NCBI GenBank assembly: GCA_017654735.1
Contig: JADPYG010000088.1
Span: 1,736,001-1,800,000, forward strand
Direction: 5' to 3'
Origin: Vishniacozyma victoriae
Taxonomy: Eukaryota > Basidiomycota > Tremellomycetes > Tremellales > Bulleribasidiaceae
Length of the DNA: 64,000 nt
The position numbers and the translations under genes are program-made. Below the pieces are notes generated by a model, which was given only the letters and a program-made list of their open reading frames with translations, had not been told where the DNA came from and made no database searches. Position 1 is the first letter of the stretch. Every line of letters starts with the position of its first letter. Shown here in pieces: positions 35,445 through 47,583 of the stretch.

Positions 35445-38400
35445 ATGAAATTCGGGCAGTGAGTCACTGCCAAGCCTATCAGAGGCTACTTCTATAGCTG
35501 ACACCAAAAGGTACCTGAAAGAAAATGCAACGCCAGAATGGAAAAGAGCATACGTCGATTACCGGACATGTAAAAAGTACATCAAGATTATTGCGCTTCG
35601 GATAGCGCGCGAGGCTGGTAACCTGGATGCGAACCCGGACGAGGTGAACGCGAATGACAGTTCGGCAGATGATGATTACGGACCGTCTGCACCTCCTCGA
35701 AGGCCGCGAGCTGGTACAGCGAGTCTGAGGTCTCCAAATGTAGGAGGTACATCTAGCACGCCGAGAACGCCGGGGAATGCCAAAGTACGTCCGCATCGCA
35801 CCGCCAAGCTAATACCAGAGCCCACGGCCTGGCACAGTGATCTCTACGCCCCGCCAACTCAGAAAGATCGACACGAACCCACCGCCCCTTGATATCGGCG
35901 AGGCCGGATCGCCTACACAGCATTTCGATACTTCGGGCGACGAGCTTGCGTTGCCGATCGGTCCTTCGTCTGCTGGAGCACGGCAGTCCAAGCCGGTCCG
36001 AGGTGTTGCGGTTAGATCGTCGACCGGCTCTGGATCATCCGAGATAGCGATCCCAAGCACTACCATACGGCCAGCTGCTTCTCCAGAATTGCGATCGAGC
36101 GAAGAAGGCCATGCGACCGATGCGTCTGGTGAACCGCTCAACGAGGCAGGACCATCTAAACCCAGATTCACAGATAAACTCAAACCCAGTCCCAGAATCA
36201 ATCCAAGTCCCCGGATAAAGGAGAACAGTCTAAAAGCGGGTTCACGCAGTCTACGTGAGTCATGCTGTCTGTCAGCACCTGACGTTCAGGCTCCATGACC
36301 CTTCCTTCACCCCGTCTCCTTTCCAACCCTACCTCGCGTGTTCAGTCTCGAACCGCCGACAACTTTGACGAATTGTACGAAAAGCTCGAAGAGGACGAGC
36401 AATCCTTCTTTGATCTACTATCTCGGGAACTCGACAAAGTTGAGAACTTCTACATCGCCCGTGAACGCGAAGCGATCAAACGTGCCGAGGAACTCCAAGA
36501 ACAATTGACTGTGTTAGCGGAACATAGGAAGATCTACCACGAACTATATCCCGAAGGATTGACAGAATGGGAGGTCAATCTCGGCCGAATGGTACCCGCT
36601 GCTCGAGGGCCCGTCAACTTGACGCACAGAGCGGCTCAAAAGATTATGCCGTTCGTCAGAAACGAAACAGGGGATAAGGGTTCCATCCAGAATAATCGAA
36701 ACGGTAGAACGTCACCTTCCTCAAATGGCAATAAAGACGGAAGGATGGACGGTAATTTACAAGCCGTGAGGGAAGCAATGATTGCGGACAAGGACCACAA
36801 GACCTACTCGCCTGAACGGTATACCAAACACAAGAAGGAGCTACGTGGAGCATGTCAGGAGTTTTACAGGCATCTGGAGAGGATCAAGAACTATAGAGTG
36901 GGTCATTGAATCCGCTCGACTGACCTCGCTGATGCCAAGATCATGAACATGACTGGATTTAGAAAAGCGCTAAAGAAATATGAAAAGACGACAAGGACAC
37001 ATTGTATGGACATGTGGACTGAGCAGTACCTCGGAAAACAGGCATTTTCGAACGGCGAGACAGTCGAATCGCTGATCAAGCAAATGGAGGACCTGTACAC
37101 CTCGCACTTCGGTACGTACTTGTGCAGTTCAGTGTAACGTCAGACGCTGACCTGATAGAACATGGAGATCCAAAGAAAGCTCGTGACAAGTTGAGGCGAC
37201 AGGATCGTAACAACACCGTACGTCTCGTAAAGTGACCAGGCTGACCTCCAGCATTACACAACGATCTTTAGGTCAGGTTTCATGATTGGTATAGGACTAC
37301 CAGTGACCATTTTCGCAATTGTCAAAGGTATGTCGTCGCAACGAATCTTGCTGAATTCAGCTTTGTCCGCTGGTATTGAGGCCGAACTTCCCGCTTGGAA
37401 TGGACTTCTGTTAGTCTATGGTTCACTCTACCTACCAGTGGTTTTCGCTATGCTTTTTGAGCTCAATCTCGATGCCTGGGTTGGTGCTAGGATCAATTAT
37501 GAGGTATGTCAATTATGACCGAGAGTTGCTAATGATAGTTTGTCATGGAGCTGTCGAGGCCTGTCCTGGATTTCCGGTCATACTTGGAAGTGAGTCTCAT
37601 GAAAGCTGCAGCTGATACTTTAGATCCCTGCATTTCTATTCGCCACGCTCAGCTTTTGTTTCTACTTCACCTTCCATCGAGTAGGCGCAAGCAATATCGC
37701 CCCCTCTTCGTATGTCTGCCCCGCTTCCTTGGGAACTGTACTGAATAGCAGATGGCCGGCAATTTGGCTTGTGTTTCTCGCTGTTTTCTTCCTCAACCCA
37801 CTACCATTCTTCCGGCGTGAAGCGCGATACTGGTTCCTCCGGGTCCTACTCCGAGTCATCACTCCAGGATACTCGCGTGTCGAAGTAAGTCTTCCGGCCC
37901 CGTTTCGTTCATGACTAACGCTTAGTTCATCGCTTTCTTCGTCGCCGACGAGCTTAATTCCCTGGCCTACTCAATTGAGAATATCTACTTTTTGTCCTGC
38001 GGGTATGCCCATCGCTGGCCTGGAGATGTTTTATCTGTCTGTGCCCCAGGTAAAAGATGGCCATACGCTGTATTGCTGTGCCTGCCCGCTCTGGCTCGTC
38101 TCATACAGTGTATCAAACGTTGGCATGATACACGGATCAGGATCCACTTGATTAATGTAAGTCATCTTATATGGTAAACGCTAATGGATCAGGCTGGAAA
38201 GTACTTCAGTGTGATATGTCAATATTCCCTTTTCGTCACTTGGAGGTCTAGGGGTAGTCCATATATCGATCCGGTGTTCTTTGTTTGGGTCGTCGTGGCA
38301 TTCACCTATTCTATCTATACAGCATCATGGGCAAGTTCTCCCCGCCCTATATTTACGATGACTGATGTCGCAGGACTTGATTGTCGATTGGAGTCTGTTC

Positions 38401-38937
38401 AGACCTGGTTTCAAAGGCCTCCGACCCGATCGTGGATATAGAAACAAGAATTGGTACTATTGTGCCATGGTATACAACGTTTTCATACGTTTCGTTTGGA
38501 TCTGGTATGTCCCCTATGCGGGCAGATATACTCGAGTTCGAAGTTTCTTTTTCGCCGTAGCGGAAATGTTTAGGCGATGGATATGGAACTTTTGTAAGTC
38601 GTTCAAAATCCAGGTCGTCATGCTTGCCTGACGCCTAGTCCGAGTGGAAACAGAACATCTAGGTAATGCCGATGCCTACCGAGTTACTCGAGAGGTCCCG
38701 CTACCCTACCGACGTGTTGACCATGATTCCGATTCCGACGAACCATTGCAGAGGACCAAGAGTTCCACGCAAACAGGGAGTGTATCATTGCATCTGGCGA
38801 AATTGAGGCAACGGTTTGAGGCTTCTGGCGACGCCAAGCCCGAAGAGGCAGCTAGTCCTCAGAGTAAAAGTGGGTATAGGCAGAGGCAATATGAGGCTTG
38901 GCGACCGAAGGATAGACCTGTCCATGGGGAGGTATAG
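35445..38937 (+). CDS. SPX-EXS phosphate exporter (SYG1/XPR1 family)
   Basis: Membrane protein that exports phosphate and senses inositol pyrophosphates. It begins MKFGQYLKENATPEWKRAYV, the SPX N-terminal hairpin. That hairpin is separated from the rest of SPX by a Ser/Pro-rich insert of roughly 200 residues. SPX resumes with DELYEKLEEDEQSFFDLLSR, and the lysine-rich ligand surface is NMTGFRKALKKYEKTTRTHC. Membrane helices follow (for example GFMIGIGLPVTIFAIVK). The EXS domain has VGARINYEFVMELSRPVLDF, LIVDWSLFRPGFKGLRPDRG, and YNVFIRFVWIWYVP. The cytosolic tail is charged and ends RPVHGEV. About 11 short introns. The first splits the codon after MKFG. Its start is only 50 bp from the 35394 ATG of the minus-strand gene, which supports the shorter model there. 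Confidence 0.9.
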
Positions 38938-39055
38938 AAATAGATGCCTGGACTTTGGCTTGTACGATAATTTCACGAGATAGATACTATACATAATGCA
39001 TAATACGTGATGACGCTTTATGATGTTTACTGTACTTATCTACTGGCTCTGGAGA

Positions 39056-41985
39056 CTACCAGAAATCATCCTCCCCTCCACCGCCCTTCTTGCCACTAGC
39101 AGTCACCTGTCGCTGGTAGAACTCCGCGACCTGCTCCGATGTCGTAGCATCATCTGCAGGCTTGTCGTCTCTGACCTTGAGGAACCTCGGGAATCTCAAT
39201 GAGATACCGCGGCTCTCGACCTACTACATCAGCCGAATTCGCTGAAGAGAAAAGGTGACTCACGATACCATGAGCAGCGGTATAGACAGGACTCAGACTG
39301 AGATCGGCAGTCAAGACCTCCCAAACGATCTTTGGCTCAAACCAAATTTCAGGCTTGGCACCTCCAGCCTCGATATCACCTCTTACAACCTGAGTCTCGA
39401 GTGGTTTGAGTAGTTCGTAGAATTGTAGTAATACCTCCTCAGAAAATCCAGTACCAATCTTACATATCGTTTGGAAATGTTCGGAATCGGGATCGTAGCA
39501 TGCCAAGAGGAATGCACCGTAGACGTTTGTTCGTTTTCCTTTTCCGTAATATGCGCCGACGACTACCAAGTCGAGTGAATCGCCAACTCCGGAGAGGTAA
39601 TCTTTCTTCAACTACTGATCAGCATTAATTACGGGAATAAAGTATGGACTTGCCTTGAGCCAATTGATACTTCTTCTACTGGGCTCATAGGTAGAGCTCT
39701 CGGTCGTCAACATCTTGACCATCAATCCCTCACAACCATCCTTGACACTCTCTTCCAGGAATGTCTGGATCTCATCAGTCGTATGCCCATCTGATGATTT
39801 CGCAAAGTCAAATTCTCCCTCGACGTGGTGGAAGTGTTGCTTGAGCAGCTCGCGACGTTGTTTGAGCTCCAGTGATAGTAAACTCTGTTCATATTAATTC
39901 TCGAACCCAAGCCGGACAGAATTGACTCACCTCTCCGTTGAGATAAAGCAGATCGAAAGCAAAGAGATGGACTCGGACGGTAATGTCCTCTGTTCGGACA
40001 TCCTTTCTCTTCCTCCTACTGAGATCCTGGAAAGGCAACAGTTTCTTCGTTTCCAAATCATACGCAACCGCCTCGGCATCAATGACAAACGACTTGACGC
40101 CCTCTTTGATACTCTAAACGTCAGCTCAAACCTTCTGGTAGGGAAGTGCTCACTCTCGGAACCTGTTCCACCAAGTCGGGGTATTTTGCACTCATGTTCT
40201 CCGAATTCCTACTAAACACTGCAATCTCGCCGTTTTCGAGTAAATGAACTTGAGCACGTTCCCCATCGTATTTATACTCGCAAGTGAATTCTTTGCCTTC
40301 GAATCGATCGAGGACTTCGGTGATTGCTTTCGTCGGTTTCGCCAACATTGGCTTGAGAGGTACTCCGGGAGTGAGCTTGCAGACTGAATGCAGGTTTTCG
40401 ACACCGCCGGTCATTAGTGCGGGAACGACTAGATCGTAATTGGGCAGTTCACTGCATGTCAGTCTTGAGAGCTGACGGGTGACGGCGGACGTACCTGTAG
40501 ACGGATTTGACGATATCGGCACCCTGCTCCAGCTTGGCAGCAATCTTGTCATGTGGTGTATTCTTTCCCTCTATCATTGTCAGCGGGTGCGGTCACAGAC
40601 TGAGGAAAGACCTGCCTAGATCTTTGAGGACGATAGCATGTGCCAAAGCTACCACCAAGGTCTTGTCCGCCAGACCTATACGTAATTTGCCCTCGAGGGA
40701 GCGGACGATAAACTTGGCTTCATTCCCCTGACATGCTGCCAATAACTTTTTGATGATCCCGACCTTCTTCGTTTGTGACTGCCTATCAGCTCACGACATC
40801 TTGGAAGTGGGGGACATACAGCATTACCGGAAGCCTTCGCGATTTCTGTTAGACTTTGGAAAACTGATTGTACCGTTAAGGCTTTTGGCTTGAACATGGT
40901 TGGTTGGTTGTTTCTCGAATTCTGTTTGTGAGTACGGGCCAGAGTTACAACTCACCATTGCGACCTTTCCCAAATCCCCCTCTTTCCTTAGATCCTCCTT
41001 GATCTTGGTCGTTGCTCTTCCTGTGCTCTCCGCAATTGCTTTGACTAATAACATCTCTCCAATACCCAGCTCGATACCCATGTAATCGGGACACAGCTGG
41101 TTTATCAGTTCGACAGTTGGCAAGTGAATCAAAGGACTTACTCGATTGATACATAGGTAAACGACTTTGAGGAGGTTCGAATTCTTGGCGTCGGTCGCTG
41201 TGTCCCGCTTAGCGACGGCCAGCAGAAACTGGGTGAGGATCTCTAGGATCTCTAATCGTTTTGTGGTCTTCTCAATCTTTTCGAATGCAGTCACCAACGC
41301 AGCGTATGGTACCCTATTTATCAGAGCTGACAAGTGGTATTACATACGCTTCGCCTTCCTTCCAACCTGACACCGAGCTCGCTACGGCCTTGAAGTCTTT
41401 TGTGAATATTGATGCTCTACATGTAAGCTCAAAGCACTACTCGTATGAGCTCACAGCTTGACAGCAGCCTTTCCCTCCTGTTCCTCTTCTTCCTCATCAT
41501 CCAGCTCCTCCTCGCCCTCTTCCTGATCATGATCCGGTGACTCTCGGTATTCTTCTTCCACCTTCTCCTCCTTTTTCGCTACAGGTTTCGCAAATATCGA
41601 AGCGATGGGTTTGTCTACTTTGGGTTTAGTAGCCTTCTCCGGCTTCTTGTCCTCCTTCTCGACTTGCGGCTTGGAAGATGATGCTTTTGGTTTCGTGATC
41701 ACTGGCTTCACTTCCTTTTTGGGCGAAGGGGATTTGGGCACACTAGACTCTGCCTTTGCGGGTGGTGCTTTGGATGGTGGGGATTTGAAGAGATCTGCCA
41801 GTGTGGCTTCTGTCTTGGCTTTCTTTGCAGGTGGTGATCGAGCTGATTATCAGGAAACGCCCAGGATGGAATCACTAACCTTGATCTGCGCCTTTTGGGA
41901 AAGCCTTAATCCCACCGTTCTTCTCTGAATCTGGCAGTTCCCTCTTGGAGCCTGCTCCGTTTGGTGATGTCGAGCTCTCTGCCAT
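39056..41985 (-). CDS. CDC9: DNA ligase I (ATP-dependent, Cdc9-type)
   Basis: Joins Okazaki fragments and seals repair nicks. The N-terminus ([20 protein letters not shown]) is unstructured and contains [10 protein letters not shown], a PCNA-box-like segment, then long Lys/Pro/Glu-rich repeats and an acidic run. The DNA-binding domain has [20 protein letters not shown] and [20 protein letters not shown]. The adenylation site is [12 protein letters not shown], with Lys in KYDGER as nucleophile. Later motifs include [22 protein letters not shown] and RSINWLKLKKDYL. The OB-fold carries [20 protein letters not shown] and ends [13 protein letters not shown]...GGEDDFW. About nine short introns. It is divergent from the nucleoporin gene; an ACGCGT lies 57-62 bp upstream of the start codon. 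Confidence 0.96.
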
Positions 41986-42375
41986 TGTGATTGGTGTATG
42001 TGCACCTCTGGTTGATTTGTCTACCCAAAATCAATCGCTCGACGCGTCGCGAGTCTCGTCATGTCAGAAGTGGAGGTGAGGTGAGGAGTAAAGGGAGGGA
42101 ATAGTTAAGTGGCATGTCCACCCAATTTCATCGGATGACGGTAAGTGAGAGCAAGACAGTGACCACCTCAAGGACCACGGTTGTAGAGACTGCATTGCAC
42201 CTCGACAATAAACCCGAGACAACTACTCTAATCGCTATCGACTCGAATTCCCAATCAATAATCAACAAAGTGGACCTACAAGTATAGCACTACAAATATC
42301 TTACGCTTTTGTTCCTTGACACGCTCGGACCTCGCACACACAAGTCAATCAAATCATTCGAGCAATCCCGCCACA
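41986..42375. promoter_or_regulatory. Divergent promoter of DNA ligase I and the nucleoporin-like gene
   Basis: 390 bp with no supported gene. It contains the MCB-like site at 42042-42047 on the ligase side and a CT/AC-rich leader next to the nucleoporin start. Confidence 0.5.
42042..42047. promoter_or_regulatory. MCB-type ACGCGT site upstream of DNA ligase I
   Basis: ACGCGT sits inside a 10-bp palindrome CGACGCGTCG, 57-62 bp upstream of the ligase ATG (41985). ACGCGT is the MluI cell-cycle box bound by MBF-type factors. Budding-yeast CDC9 is a classic MCB-controlled gene, so position and gene identity agree. Confidence 0.6.
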
Positions 42376-45120
42376 ATGGACCGTTCATCTTCTTCTCGTC
42401 AGTTACAACGCTTAGAGCGTATATCAAATAGTCCTTACAAGAGGCCTATACAGCAAGGAGGCCAGGCTACACCCAAATCACCCATCGCAGTGAGCCCACC
42501 CACCCCTCAGACAGTATTATGAGCAAGCTGACAATTCAGTCATTCCCTTCCCTCCGCTCTATCTACACTTTCGTCACCGCTCCATTCTCTAGGCAGCCAT
42601 TGTTACCCCAGACGAATCAGGATTTGCAGATTGAGGAGGATCAGAAATCGCAGTCTGGGAGTGAAGACGGTTGGAACGGCTCTCCGCCGCCTGGGATGGA
42701 AATAGAGGACGTGTCTTCGTTGGCAGCTGCAGGAAGGCGTATAACGTACGACGTAGAATCTCAGGAGGAAGGGCCATCCGATACGTATAAGCCAACTAGC
42801 TTGACGGTAAGTCGTGACTGACCGTGAATACCTCAGCTGAACAGCAGACGTCGACATCACTTGAATCAAACCCCACTGAACCTCGATACCCGGTCCCTCT
42901 ACAGCAATCATCTTCCCTTGCTGCTTCCACTAGCCGACAGACTCCTTCGACTGTCACACCGGGGATATACGGTACTAAGCGACCTATTGCTTCATTCGCA
43001 ACTCCCACCATGTCACGCAAACCGCTCCCCTCCTTCCTACCCCAGGCCACAACCGGACAATCCGCCGCCTCTATCGCTCTGACCGCGTTTGTAGAGGCAA
43101 AGAAAGGGCAAACCATGACACCACATGATATGAGGGTCATGAGGACATTGATGGAGGATATAGAAGCGGAACAACCTGGCAACTCGTCACAGAATAGATG
43201 GACAGCCGGAATCGATAGCCCCCGGCAAGTCAAGTCTATTCGTGAGACTCAACCAGCTGGTCCTTCTACTCCTAATCGCTTGGTCGACTCGATTCGGGGT
43301 AGTCCCGGTCCCCTGTTCTCAGTTGGTAGTCCAGCTCGATCGGAAGTTGGGCCAAATGGAGATTCACCCGCTAGTCGAAGGATACGATACCTAGGGCCTG
43401 GAATGTCGCCGAAACGGATGCTTAACAAGTCTCGAAATTCCGACAAGCCACTATTCACGTCCGACGTTGCGGAAGAGAGCGAACCTAAACGTCAAAAGAC
43501 AGAGGCTGCTCCAGGTACTCCCGAGTCGAAATCGTCGTCACAGGAGCCTTCGCCGTCGAAGCCACCAGTGCCATCATTCACATCACGCGCTTTAGACAGG
43601 ACCAAGAACCTCTCGACGCCCGCCAAGCCATCTCCGTTAAGTCGCGTCAATTCGCCCACGCCCGCAAGTCCACGCGAACAACAATCCATCGATTCCGGTA
43701 AACGTCGTGCAGCAGATATCGTCAAAGAATTGATGGAAAAGGAGATTGGACCTATTGAAACGCTCAGCAAGCGTGATTACATGGTCATCAACCCTTACGA
43801 TCTCCCATCAGCAGCGACTTCTCGATCAGACTTGAATTCATCCCTCTCGAGATCAGTCAGCCGTAGTGCGACACCGAAAAAGTCGATCCTTAGGTCCTCG
43901 CTCAAGGAAAGCACCTCGACGCCACTAAGTGGGGCTGCTGCCAAGTTGGAGGCTTACAAGCCTGGAAGGAAGCTCACCACGCTCGAGTTGCTGGATGGCA
44001 AACGACCTGTAAGCTTTCTCGATTACGACGCCATAAGTAAGCCTAGCTGACAAGATAGTGGACCGATAATGTCGACCAGACCATGCGCAGTCAGACACCT
44101 ACGCCAGAACGCGATGACGAAGAGGTCGACGAGTTGATGGAAGAGTCTCCAGCCCCAAGTCGTCAAAGGTCACCACCGCCTGCCTCTCTCGAGAAACCTG
44201 CTCCGGCCGATACTTCTCGCCCCCTACCCAAGATGCCTGCTCCTTTCCAGGCACCTGCATTCAAAGCCCCGGAAATCTCGTCGCCTTCCCGACCTGTGCC
44301 CGCGTTCTCGCCTTCACCAGCCAAACCCCGTCAAACCTCGGCATCGACAAATATGGCGCCACCACCTGTACCTACGCCCAAATTCACTCCTTCCGCTCAT
44401 GTACCTACACCACCTATGGCGGAGATTGAAAACTCGACATTAGCTTCTATCTCTCGAACATCGACCAAGAGCTCGAAAGCACTTTCGTCTGCTCAGAAGG
44501 TGGTCCTCAACAAGCCAGTCGACTCGCTTGCCAAATTTGCATTCAAGATCTCGGTCCCCAAGACTGCAGTTTGCGCTGCGGCTGAGAAGGCCGCTCTGGC
44601 CAAACCGCTCGAGACTTTCTCGTTCGACCTCACTGCTCCCTCCACATCGAGAAAGACGCCGTCGTTCACAATGTCACAAATCCCACCTCAGAACAAGGAG
44701 GCGCCTTGGACTTGCTCTCTCTGTTCCCTACAGAACCCTGCTTCGGCCAAGGAGAAATGCACCATCTGCGAAGCACCTCGACCTGCTGAGAGACCAGCAC
44801 CATCTCCATTGTCCCAGCCGATCGGACGTGCACCTTTCGGCTCTCAGCTCATCAACTCGATGAAAGCCTCCGCTTCGGGCGAGTGGACTTGCGACACCTG
44901 TATGCTCAAGAATCCCGATTCGGCAAAAGAAAAGTGTACAGTATGCGAAGCTCGTCGTCCGGCACCTCGACCCGCTGGAGCTTCATTCGCATTCGGATCA
45001 GCACCACCTAAACCTTCTGCTACATCGGGAGGTGGACCATGGACTTGTAGTCTTTGTATGTTGCAAAACCCTGACTCGGCAAAGGAGAAATGTCAAGTCT
45101 GCGAGGCGAAGAGACCATAG
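42376..45120 (+). CDS. Nucleoporin-like protein with three RanBP2 zinc fingers (Nup153-type)
   Basis: Likely nuclear-basket nucleoporin. Four exons encode exactly 867 residues if the second intron uses the distal AG. The N-terminus (MDRSSSSRQLQRLERISNSP) resembles an amphipathic, membrane-binding start. Most of the protein is Ser/Pro/Ala-rich and disordered, with RYLGPGMSPKRMLNKSR and basic/phospho-rich patches. A repeated AKFAFKISVPKTA-type segment precedes the fingers. Three C-terminal RanBP2 fingers have the W-x-C-x2-C-x10-C-x2-C pattern: APWTCSLCSLQNPASAKEKC, GEWTCDTCMLKNPDSAKEKC and GPWTCSLCMLQNPDSAKEKC, each followed by xxCEAxRP. Such fingers bind Ran-GDP in Nup153 or RNA in other proteins. 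No FG repeats are evident, so the nucleoporin role is inferred. Confidence 0.7.
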
Positions 45121-45338
45121 ATTGTAATTAGCATTTCGAATCATAACATGTACTTTCTGCATCATTATGATCCGAATAGAAACATGGTTGCTATTGCACT
45201 CTGGGCTACCGGGCATGACGTGATGAGATCTTGAATCAAGGTGGAGGTGATCCGCTTCGGAGGTCCGTAATTTAGTCCTAATATACCGGCGACCATTATC
45301 TACATCTAGACATTGAGATTCAGTAGACGATTGATACG

Positions 45339-47442
45339 ATGCCAAAACAGACTCTAGACTACTCTCTCTATCTCGTCACAGGTAGAGAACTTCTGCCTTC
45401 CGGCAAGGTACGCTCACCGATCAGTCTTGCCCAAAGGGAGCTGACAGCTAGGATTATTACGAGTCCCTCGAGGAGGTGCGGTTCCGGTCAGCCATGATAG
45501 GGGCAAGTAGCTGACATGCAGAGCTTGAAGGGAGGAGTGACTCTTGTTCAAGTGAGGGAGAAAGAGGTAGATACAGGCGAGGTAAGTCTATTCATGCGTC
45601 CGGTAGGTTGGGTCTCATTTACAGTTTATCGAAGTTGCCAGGAAGACCAAGGAGATCTGCGACAAGGTGAGCCTGATGAAATCATTACGATGACAGATGG
45701 ACTGATCGAAAGTACGATGTCCCACTCCTCATCAACGACCGAATCGACGTACATCTAGCCATTGGGTCGGCTGGCATCCACATTGGCCAATCCGACACCC
45801 CCCTTGCTCTAGCCCGCAAGCTAGTGGGAGCAGATGCTATCATCGGTCATTCAGTCTCTTCAGCCGAAGAAGCTCAATACGCAGTGGACAACGGGGCGGA
45901 CTACGTTGGGATCGGACCAGTGTGGTCGACGAATAGTAAAGATGTAACGCACAAGAAGATCCTTGGGTGTGATGGTGTAGGAGCCATTCTGGAGGTATTG
46001 GCCGGGACTGGCGTTGAAGCTGTTGCTATCGGTGCGTCGAGTCTTTTTGCAATTGAATATACTGACCAGAGCAGGAGGGGTACATACCCCCAATCTCCCT
46101 CAGCTACTACATGGATCTATCGCTCCTGATTCCCGAAATCGATTGGCTGGGGTAGCAGTCATTTCCGATATCGTCTCCTCTATCGATCCTCAAGGGTCAG
46201 CAAGAATGCTGAGGGAAGTGATCGATTCTTTCAAGCGATCTAGGAGTGGGAAAGGCGACACAACAGCTATTTTCTCGCCTTCCTGGCAATCATCTACAAA
46301 GATCCATGATCTCATCGAAGGAGTGATGGCTTTAATGAGTGTTGTGAAGAAGGAAACACCTCTGATCCATCAGGTAAGTCCTTGACGTATAAAGGGGAAG
46401 CTGACGGTAGATTACAAATAACGTAGTCATCAATGATTCTGCCAATGCCACCCTCGCAGTAGGGGCTAGCCCAATCATGGCGACCAATCCGAGTGATTGC
46501 AAGGACCTAAGTCCAGTCATAGGGGCACTATTGATCAACTTTGGGTAAGTCCCAGGTTCCAAAGAGAAGTCGCTGACTGGTAGGACGATCACCGACAAGG
46601 ACGGTATGCTGGTTGCTGGCCGAGAAGCGAATGTGAATAAGAAACCGCTGGTCTTTGATCCTGTAGCTATTGGCGCAACCTCATTCAGGCGTCAGGTTTC
46701 AAAGGGTAAGTGATAAGGTGATGGAGGTGCTCATGACCACAGAATTGCTTTCACATTGGCAACCGACCGTTATCAAGGGTAATGCCGCTGAGATTGGAGC
46801 CATGGCAGAATCGACCGAGGTATGTATACTTCCGTCAAGGACGACGTGAAGCTGAAACATAAGGTCCTGAGTCGAGGTGTCGACTCTGTTGGCTCGGGAT
46901 TCGCGAATCCAGGCCGAATAGTCAAAGCTCTGGCCAGGAAACGAGGTGCGTCACCTCCTTCAATCGGGTGCTTGTGCTGACGTCCAGCTGCAATCGTAGT
47001 CCTGACGGGGGAGAATGATTACGTATCGGATGGGAATATCGTACTGAAAGCATCAAACGGTCATGAACTAGTACGTCTGCTCCCTAGCCAAGCTGACGAA
47101 CAGCTTGGAAGTATCACGGGATCAGGCTGCATGACGGGAACCCTCGTAGCTACATTCTGCGCAGCCGCCCGCGTCCATTACCTGGCTTCCAACGAGCCTC
47201 TTGAAAACTTGTCAGAGCTGGTGCAAGGCAACATGCTACTCGGTGCTTTGGCTGGGTGAGTAGATCGAGCGAATGCAGCTGATAGTAGTGTCTGCGTATT
47301 CAATGTAGCAGCAGAGATTGCTGCTGAGAGGGATGATGTCAAAGGGCCGGGGACTTTCCGAGCTGCTTTGCTCGATGAGCTATATAACTTGACGCCGGAG
47401 ATCCTTCAGAAGAGGGTAAAGGTCGAGCTCGTAGAGTGCTAG
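45339..47442 (+). CDS. THI6: Bifunctional thiamine-phosphate synthase / hydroxyethylthiazole kinase
   Basis: Makes thiamine phosphate by phosphorylating hydroxyethylthiazole (C-terminal ThiM domain) and coupling it to hydroxymethylpyrimidine diphosphate (N-terminal ThiE domain). The ThiE half begins MPKQTLDYSLYLVTGRELLP. It has GGVTLVQVREKEVDTGEF, PLLINDRIDVHLAIGSAG, IGHSVSSAEEA, YVGIGPVWSTNSK and VEAVAIGGVH. The ThiM half has HQITNNVVINDSANATLAVG, SPIMATNPSD, VFDPVAIGATSFRR, ITGSGCMTGTLVATFCAA and a C-terminal helix. At least ten short introns. The first needs the distal AG of CTGACAGCTAG to give GKDYYE. No TPP-riboswitch core was found in the 218-bp upstream gap or its introns. Confidence 0.95.
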
Positions 47443-47583
47443 TTAGACTTGCTATGCTAAGCTATGCTTGCCTGATGATCCGCCGAAGTCGACAGGGTCG
47501 ACAGGCAATTGTCCCGCGGAACGCGGACCAGGCACTTGATCTCTATCTCCAGCAATCTCGGACCATTCGTCACAATCATCAAT

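Noticed and set aside
45121..45338. TPP riboswitch upstream of THI6
   Set aside because: No CTGAGA plus ACCTGATCTGGATAATGCCAG-type core could be found in the gap or in the first introns.
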